From Phyto melanocephala (taxonomy: Eukaryota > Arthropoda > Insecta > Diptera > Rhinophoridae): 64,000 nucleotides of DNA. Position 1 is the first letter of the stretch, and the number at the start of each line of letters is the position of its first letter. This document shows positions 59,481-64,000 of the stretch, piece by piece. The position numbers and the translations under genes were made by a program. The stretch lies in assembly GCA_941918925.1 (NCBI GenBank), contig OW799235.1, forward strand, positions 21,119,201-21,183,200, read 5' to 3'. Below the pieces are notes generated by a model. The model saw only the letters and a program-made list of their open reading frames with translations. It was not told the DNA's origin and did no database searches.

Positions 59481-59784
59481 ACTTTCATAATTGTTAGATA
59501 GTATCATACTTCAATAATTTTTTTATATACATCAAAGTTTTCATCCGATTTTGAGCTGAATTTAACTTCGAGTTAGGGATATAGTTTTTTGATTCTATGT
59601 TGACTCTTCATTATTTTTTTTATCAACTTATATTTTTTTTATCTTTTTATTTTGCCTATACACCTTGTTACAAAAGTTGATATATTATTGTTTTAAGATA
59701 TTGTTTACCAACGCGTGTATAAAACAACTGTTTCTAATTTTAGTTTTGGAAATATCTGTTTTGAGAAAAATTAAAAAAATTGTA
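59481..59784. other. AT-rich spacer
   Basis: Nothing recognised. Confidence 0.4.
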
Positions 59785-60175
59785 ATTATACCCTTCTCAG
59801 TGAGTGTAAGGGTATATATATGTAGGTTTGTCATTCCGTGTTAAATTTCTACAATTTTCATATCCGTCCCCATAAAGTATATATTTTCTGAAAGCTTATG
59901 AATAGAGGAGTTGATTGAGCGTTATCCGTCTATCCGTGTGTGTGTTGAAATCAACTTTTAGAAGCTCCCTAACATTGCCTGGACCTTTGTGAGGTATTAA
60001 AATATCAGAAATATTTGGGAGCAGATCGGTATTGAAAATCAGAAAAATCGATACGTAACCAACTGAGATATGAGGAAGAAACCCGACCACCTAGTTTTTT
60101 TCACAACAACAACAACATAGAACACATACATACAAACGTGGTATACTGGTCAGTGTGAACGTTGCATCTAATCAT
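59785..60175 (-). repeat. Family A dispersed repeat, end fragment
   Basis: It starts 'ttatacccttctcagtgagt', carries 'gtttgtcattccgtgttaaa', 'agcttatgaatagaggagtt' and 'cgaccacctagtttttttca', and ends near the decayed tRNA-like word at about 60155. The distal half is missing. Confidence 0.82.
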
Positions 60176-60333
60176 AGCTGATATTTTTATTTTATTAATA
60201 TTTTTTTATTTATTTTTAATTCGTTTTTATTATTATTTATTTTATTTTATTTGTTATTTTCGTAATTAATTTGATTTTAAAGTTAATTTTTGTAAAATAA
60301 AAAAAAAATAAAACAAAATTTTTAATTGTTATC
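60176..60333. other. Low-complexity TTTA-rich stretch
   Basis: Almost purely A and T. It separates the family A fragment from the 3' end of the defensin-like gene. Confidence 0.6.
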
Positions 60334-60359
60334 TTTATTTAGATATATTAAAATTTATT
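60334..60359 (-). terminator. Polyadenylation signals of the defensin-like gene
   Basis: On the minus strand AATAAA occurs at 60359-60354 and again at 60339-60334, about 80 and 100 bases after the stop codon. The distance suits a compact insect 3' UTR. Confidence 0.55.
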
Positions 60360-60438
60360 TTAATGTGCTTTCAAAAACTTTTAAAAATAAAAAAAGCATC
60401 AATCGTATACAATATTATGTTTTCACTCAACGGACTTT

Positions 60439-61035
60439 TCAGATCTGGCACAAACAAACGCCTCTGGAATTACAAAAGCCAGAATTAAAGCTACTTTTTT
60501 TACAATTAAAATTGCAACGTATATGATTTCGTTTAAAGGGAAAAAATGATAATATTTCGTCGCATATATCTTCCATACCAGAAGACACTTTTAAAGCAAA
60601 ATTAACAAATCTCTTAGACATCTCCTTATCAGAAGCAGTATTATCATCACTTTCGACTCTTTTCAAATTCTTACAGACACAAACGCTTTTGAGTGTACAA
60701 TAACCATTTTTATATTTATTATTTACACAATAAAAAACACAACGCAAGTGATTTGTTCGGAAAGGAGTAATCGCTATGCTGCAAATATTTGGATCAGTTA
60801 TTGTGACAGATCTGCTCATATCTCGTTTAGCACTTCTAAAATCTAAATTGTCTTCAAAGTCAATTTGAACAGATTGTTTTATTCCGTCCTCAGCAGCCAT
60901 TGCTATAGCATTGGCTTTAGTTACACCAAAGCCAAACTTGTCGAGAACGTTAATAACATCTTCTGATTTTTCAGCTTTAATTTTTCCAACAGCCAAAAAT
61001 AAAATGTGTAACAAAAATGTACAGAAGAATTTCAT
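60439..61035 (-). CDS. Two-domain defensin-like (CS-alpha-beta) secreted precursor
   Basis: This 198-residue protein is by far the best host gene here. Residues 1-20 form a signal peptide (MKFFCTFLLHILFLAVGKIK). An acidic pro-region follows to a Lys-Arg at 70-71. Module 1 has Cys 85, 99, 103, 113, 119 and 121 (C-x13-C-x3-C-x9-C-x5-C-x-C). Module 2 has Cys 158, 174, 178, 188, 194 and 196 (C-x15-C-x3-C-x9-C-x5-C-x-C). That is the six-cysteine spacing of insect defensins, including the GxC gamma-core ('GYCTLKSVCVC', 'GFCNSRGVCLC'). Between them an acidic spacer (127-140) is bounded by Lys-Arg at 125-126 and 141-142. By family knowledge, such sites are cut by proprotein convertases, so two basic peptides (about +7 and +3) may be released into haemolymph or a secretion. 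The ATG has a good context (ataaaaATG), and a TATA box and polyadenylation signals fit a single-exon gene. Antimicrobial action is inferred, not shown. Confidence 0.88.
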   Translation of the reverse strand: MKFFCTFLLHILFLAVGKIKAEKSEDVINVLDKFGFGVTKANAIAMAAEDGIKQSVQIDFEDNLDFRSAKRDMSRSVTITDPNICSIAITPFRTNHLRCVFYCVNNKYKNGYCTLKSVCVCKNLKRVESDDNTASDKEMSKRFVNFALKVSSGMEDICDEILSFFPFKRNHIRCNFNCKKSSFNSGFCNSRGVCLCQI

Positions 61036-61110
61036 TTTTATTGGAATATCAATTCACCGCTAACTATAATTTAAAACTTAAATAAAAAACAGTTATTAGT
61101 TTCAAGTAAT

Positions 61111-61141
61111 TCGTTTGAGCTAATTTGTTGCGGTATTTATA
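61111..61141 (-). promoter_or_regulatory. Core promoter of the defensin-like gene
   Basis: On the minus strand TATAAATA occupies 61141-61134. An initiator-like 'ctcaaac' lies about 25 bases downstream (around 61118), giving a 5' leader of about 80 bases. I saw no clear NF-kappa-B (GGGRANYYYY) site in the roughly 100 bases left before the neighbouring repeat fragment. A forkhead-like tgtttac lies at about 61193. Confidence 0.65.
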
Positions 61142-61232
61142 TCAAATTTTGTGAAATGGCTACTAAATTTGTTTTGTATTATTGAAACAATTTGTTTACT
61201 TTTATGAATACTTGCATTAAACAACGGGTTTT

Positions 61233-61345
61233 ATACCCACCACCAAAAAGTAGAGTTGTTCATATATTTATTATGTCATTTCGTTTGTAACAAATTTTAA
61301 AAAAAGTTCAAGCAATGTCTGTCCGTCTGTTAAGTGAGGACACAT
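61233..61345 (-). repeat. Family B dispersed repeat, short fragment
   Basis: 'tacccaccaccaaaaagtag', 'gtcatttcgtttgtaacaa' and 'aatgtctgtccgtctgttaa' match the hairpin-distal end of family B. It lies about 90 bases upstream of the defensin-like gene's TATA box. Confidence 0.75.
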
Positions 61346-61354
61346 AAACTACTT

Positions 61355-62092
61355 AATACACGCAAAGAAAAAATATGGTTGTGGTAACCATAATCGAAGG
61401 GCATCATACTATGATTAAATTGTATGATTATGTTTAAAATAATAATGGTTACTAGTTATCATTATTATGTTTAATTTAAGGTTCATTCAATAATCATTTA
61501 TATGATTACAATTGAAATCGACAATCTTTGCTTTTTTACGGCAAATTATTGTCTTTTGCTGTAACATACACATGTTGATTTTACTTACCAATTTAATTGA
61601 AATTTTTTACCAATATTTTTTACATTTTCTCGTTTATTTTTAAATTTTCATTTATTTTTCAAAATTTTTGTTCATGTTTTTGACATCTCAAACTTTTCAA
61701 ATAATAAAAATTTATGAAGCAAGAAGAAGAACATTTAAAATCAAATTATTATTAAAAAAAATCATAGCTTGATTATTTTGTAATCATACTGTTGTCTCAC
61801 TCATTATTTAATGATTATTTTTAATTTTTAATGATTTTGAATATAATGTTATTTTTATCAAATAAATTTTTTTAAATCATACTATTTTTAAATGATAACT
61901 ATTTTGAAATTTTTACGAAAAGTAAACATTTAATGATACAATTCGAACAAATGCTTGATTATCGTTACAAAATATATGATGAAATGAAACAAATATAACT
62001 ATTACTTGTTTTCGACAACCAAATATTGTTCTAGAAAAAATAATATGACCGTCGTGATCATGTCGTTACCATGGTTTTTCTTTGCGTGTAGC
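61355..62092. mobile_element. MITE with 16-bp perfect inverted termini
   Basis: 'tacacgcaaagaaaaa' at 61357-61372 pairs exactly with 62075-62090. If the outer TA is the target duplication, the termini are cacgcaaag..., as in Tc1/mariner-derived MITEs. The roughly 730-bp interior is AT-rich and crowded with TGATTA/TAATCA words. It is non-coding. Confidence 0.8.
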
Positions 62093-62165
62093 TAAAAAAA
62101 ATTATTACGAAAAATGCATTTCACAATTTCTGGCCTTTTACTCCTGCAAGGAGCATAGGGCTGTG

Positions 62166-62893
62166 AAAACCATATAACAATCATATTTCAATAACTAAAA
62201 GTAAGAAGTTTGTTTAAATTATGTCAGGTGAAACACTAAATAATCAACTGAGTCTTGTTCTTTTCTTTTCAACTTTTTTATCGTCTGTCAATTAAAGAAT
62301 AATACGGTATCATTTAAAAAGTTTTGTTGTTCGCAAATATAACAAATAAAAAATATAAATAAACAATTAGGTCCCTTCGATTAATGCAAAATTAGGTTGA
62401 TTGACTCGAAAAACGAGAACCCAAGGCCACTTAGTCATGGAACCAGTAGTCCTGAGATTGCTTTCGTCGTTTTAAAATTGGACACCAAATTTTAGATAAG
62501 AATTATAATAGCTCGGATCCTTCCCCCTAATTACCAATTTTTAGCCCTCTCAAAACGATGTAATGTCAGCTTTTGAAAATATTAATTTTTGCCACACCCA
62601 AAAAACCTTTTTTATGCATATTGTATATCGTTGTTAATGGCTTGACTCAGCTTCACTTTTTTTAAAGGTCAAACACTGGATACCACTTTTTTGCATTAAT
62701 CGAAGGAACCTAAGTGTAAATTTTTATTTACATTTTTTTTATTTGAGTTGAAATTATATTTACGAACAATAAAACAGTAAAAAAGTCGAAAAAAAGAACA
62801 AGACTCAGTTGATTATTCAGTTAATCACCTGACATAATTTAAACAAAATTCTTACTTTTAGTTATTGATATATGATTGTTATATGGTTTTGAA
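62166..62893. mobile_element. Long foldback inverted repeat
   Basis: The left arm (62166-62295) with 'gaaaaccatataacaatcat', 'aattatgtcaggtga' and 'aatcaactgagtcttgttct' is the near complement of the right arm (about 62770-62893). A second inner pair, 'cccttcgattaatgcaaa' (62373-62390) and 'tttgcattaatcgaagg' (62690-62706), makes the whole unit palindromic with a spacer of about 300 bases. No open frame or clear target duplication. Confidence 0.82.
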
Positions 62894-63014
62894 AATAAAA
62901 TTTCCCAAATTATAAAACAGTTGTTTTAGAGACGTGCTAATTATGTGTATTTTTAAACAATACGAAACACTCTTATACATTAAGGTATTGAATCACCATC
63001 TATTTAGTTATATT

Positions 63015-63273
63015 TGAGTAGGTGAGATGCAAAACTCGTTGGTTACATTTTAAAAAAAATTTTAGAAGCGCACATAATCAAGGTGCTGCTGGCGAAATGC
63101 AGCAATTTAGGGGATCGATTTTGACCCTAAAATAACATGACATTCTTAGTTAAATATTTGACATTTGAAAAATCGAAAATTGAGGGAATATAAAAGAATA
63201 ATGAATTAAAGTTTGAAGCGAAAAGAGTTTTTTTTAATTTTGTAACGAACGAGTTTTGCATCTCACCTACTCA
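63015..63273. mobile_element. MITE with 33-bp inverted termini
   Basis: 'tgagtaggtgagatgcaaaa' onward (63015-63047) matches the complement of 63241-63273 at 32 of 33 positions. The element is 259 bp. The high identity implies recent activity or a young copy. The target duplication is unclear in the AT-rich flank. Confidence 0.85.
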
Positions 63274-63311
63274 TTTATATACTAGCATCACATCTAAAAT
63301 GTTTACTTAAG

Positions 63312-63642
63312 GCTATAATAGACCGCATGTTTTTTACATCTGACTTTAAAATTTGTGAGACATACATATGTTGATCTACATGCCTGTCAATATTATACTT
63401 TTATAGGCAACCGTCGCTGACTGCTTTGCAGCAGCATAGATTTCCGCCAACGGCTAATGTCACATGATTTTACAGAAAAAAATAGAGCGCTCTCTAATCG
63501 AAATTTTGTCAAATGTCTCATGTGTTGAGAAGTACAGAAGTTACAGAAGTAATATTTTAAAGGTAACACACGACATGTTCGTATTAGCAGTGAAGAATTT
63601 CACAAGTCAGATGTAAAAAACATGCCGTGTATTAGCTCCTTT
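63312..63642. mobile_element. MITE with inverted termini, 20-bp perfect core
   Basis: 'catgttttttacatctgact' (63326-63345) pairs exactly with 63605-63624. Weaker pairing extends outward through 'ggctataatagaccg' and 'cgtgtattagctcc'. It is about 330 bp, non-coding. Confidence 0.75.
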
Positions 63643-63744
63643 ACCTAGTAAGTTAGTTAGCAATATTGTAGATAAACATAAACTAATAAACATACTTACT
63701 AGCGGCCCTATGGCCCAAGCCCAGGAGTAAAAAGCAAATAGATA

Positions 63745-64000
63745 TTAGGGCGGGTCAAATTGTATGGATCGATTTTTTTTATGAAGCGTATAGCAAAAAC
63801 GTAATTTATAGGTGATTCTGAGAAATTTTGCTCAAGAGACCATAGCCCTAATTCGGGTTTGGAGCCCCCCAAAATTTCAAAATAGATATTTTTCCATTCG
63901 TATGTACATAGAATAATTTAAAAAAATTCGTCAAAAAATCGGATAGAATTATAGAAGGTTCCTCAATCTGGGCGATATTGATTGCACTGGGCGAAAATAT
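63745..64000 (+). mobile_element. Start of a TAGGG-ended element, cut by the window end
   Basis: 'ttagggcgggtcaaattgta' looks like a hAT-type terminus (TAGGG). The following 250 bases are unlike the neighbours and GC-richer ('gggtttggagccccccaa'). The other end lies outside the window, so this stays tentative. Confidence 0.4.

Overview
This window looks like AT-rich nuclear DNA of a higher (probably calyptrate) fly: Jockey-like, RTE-like and CR1/Jockey-like LINE remains, rosa-type mariner and Tc1-like elements, non-autonomous hAT elements, and an insect-defensin-like gene with a fly-style TATA promoter. There are no operons, rRNA or tRNA genes and no CRISPR. Most of the 64 kb is intergenic or intronic sequence built from dead, often nested transposable elements.

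Layout. 0-9 kb: a Jockey relic embedded in a dispersed family A repeat, a 5'-truncated RNase H LINE copy with an 11-bp target-site duplication (TSD), and an almost complete RTE-type LINE (5410-8707) with a 12-bp TSD. 9-23 kb: a small foldback element, two inverted copies of a ~1.05-kb hAT-type element with 8-bp TSDs (12.5 and 20.1 kb), a 122-bp tandem array, a LINE relic interrupted by a MITE, and a solo LTR (21631-22279, CTAT TSD) inside a family B repeat. 25-43 kb: family A/B repeats, a 38-codon membrane micropeptide candidate (26445-26561), an internally deleted DD41D mariner (28648-29344), MITEs, a bZIP-site cluster (34.65-34.84 kb) and candidate plus-strand exons at 29971, 35521, 42004 and 43443. 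44-54 kb: AT-rich tracts with a recurring GGGACA motif, family A/B repeats, a degenerate Tc1-like element (51116-52637) and the second RNase H LINE copy (12-bp TSD). 57-64 kb: family A, another LINE relic, then the one clear host gene, followed by a run of inverted-repeat elements to the window end.

The most notable gene is on the minus strand at 60439-61035. It encodes a 198-residue secreted precursor with two complete six-cysteine CS-alpha-beta (defensin) modules, separated by an acidic spacer bounded by Lys-Arg sites, with its own TATA box and polyadenylation signals. The candidate exons cannot be joined into one gene model from sequence alone, because their phases do not match directly.
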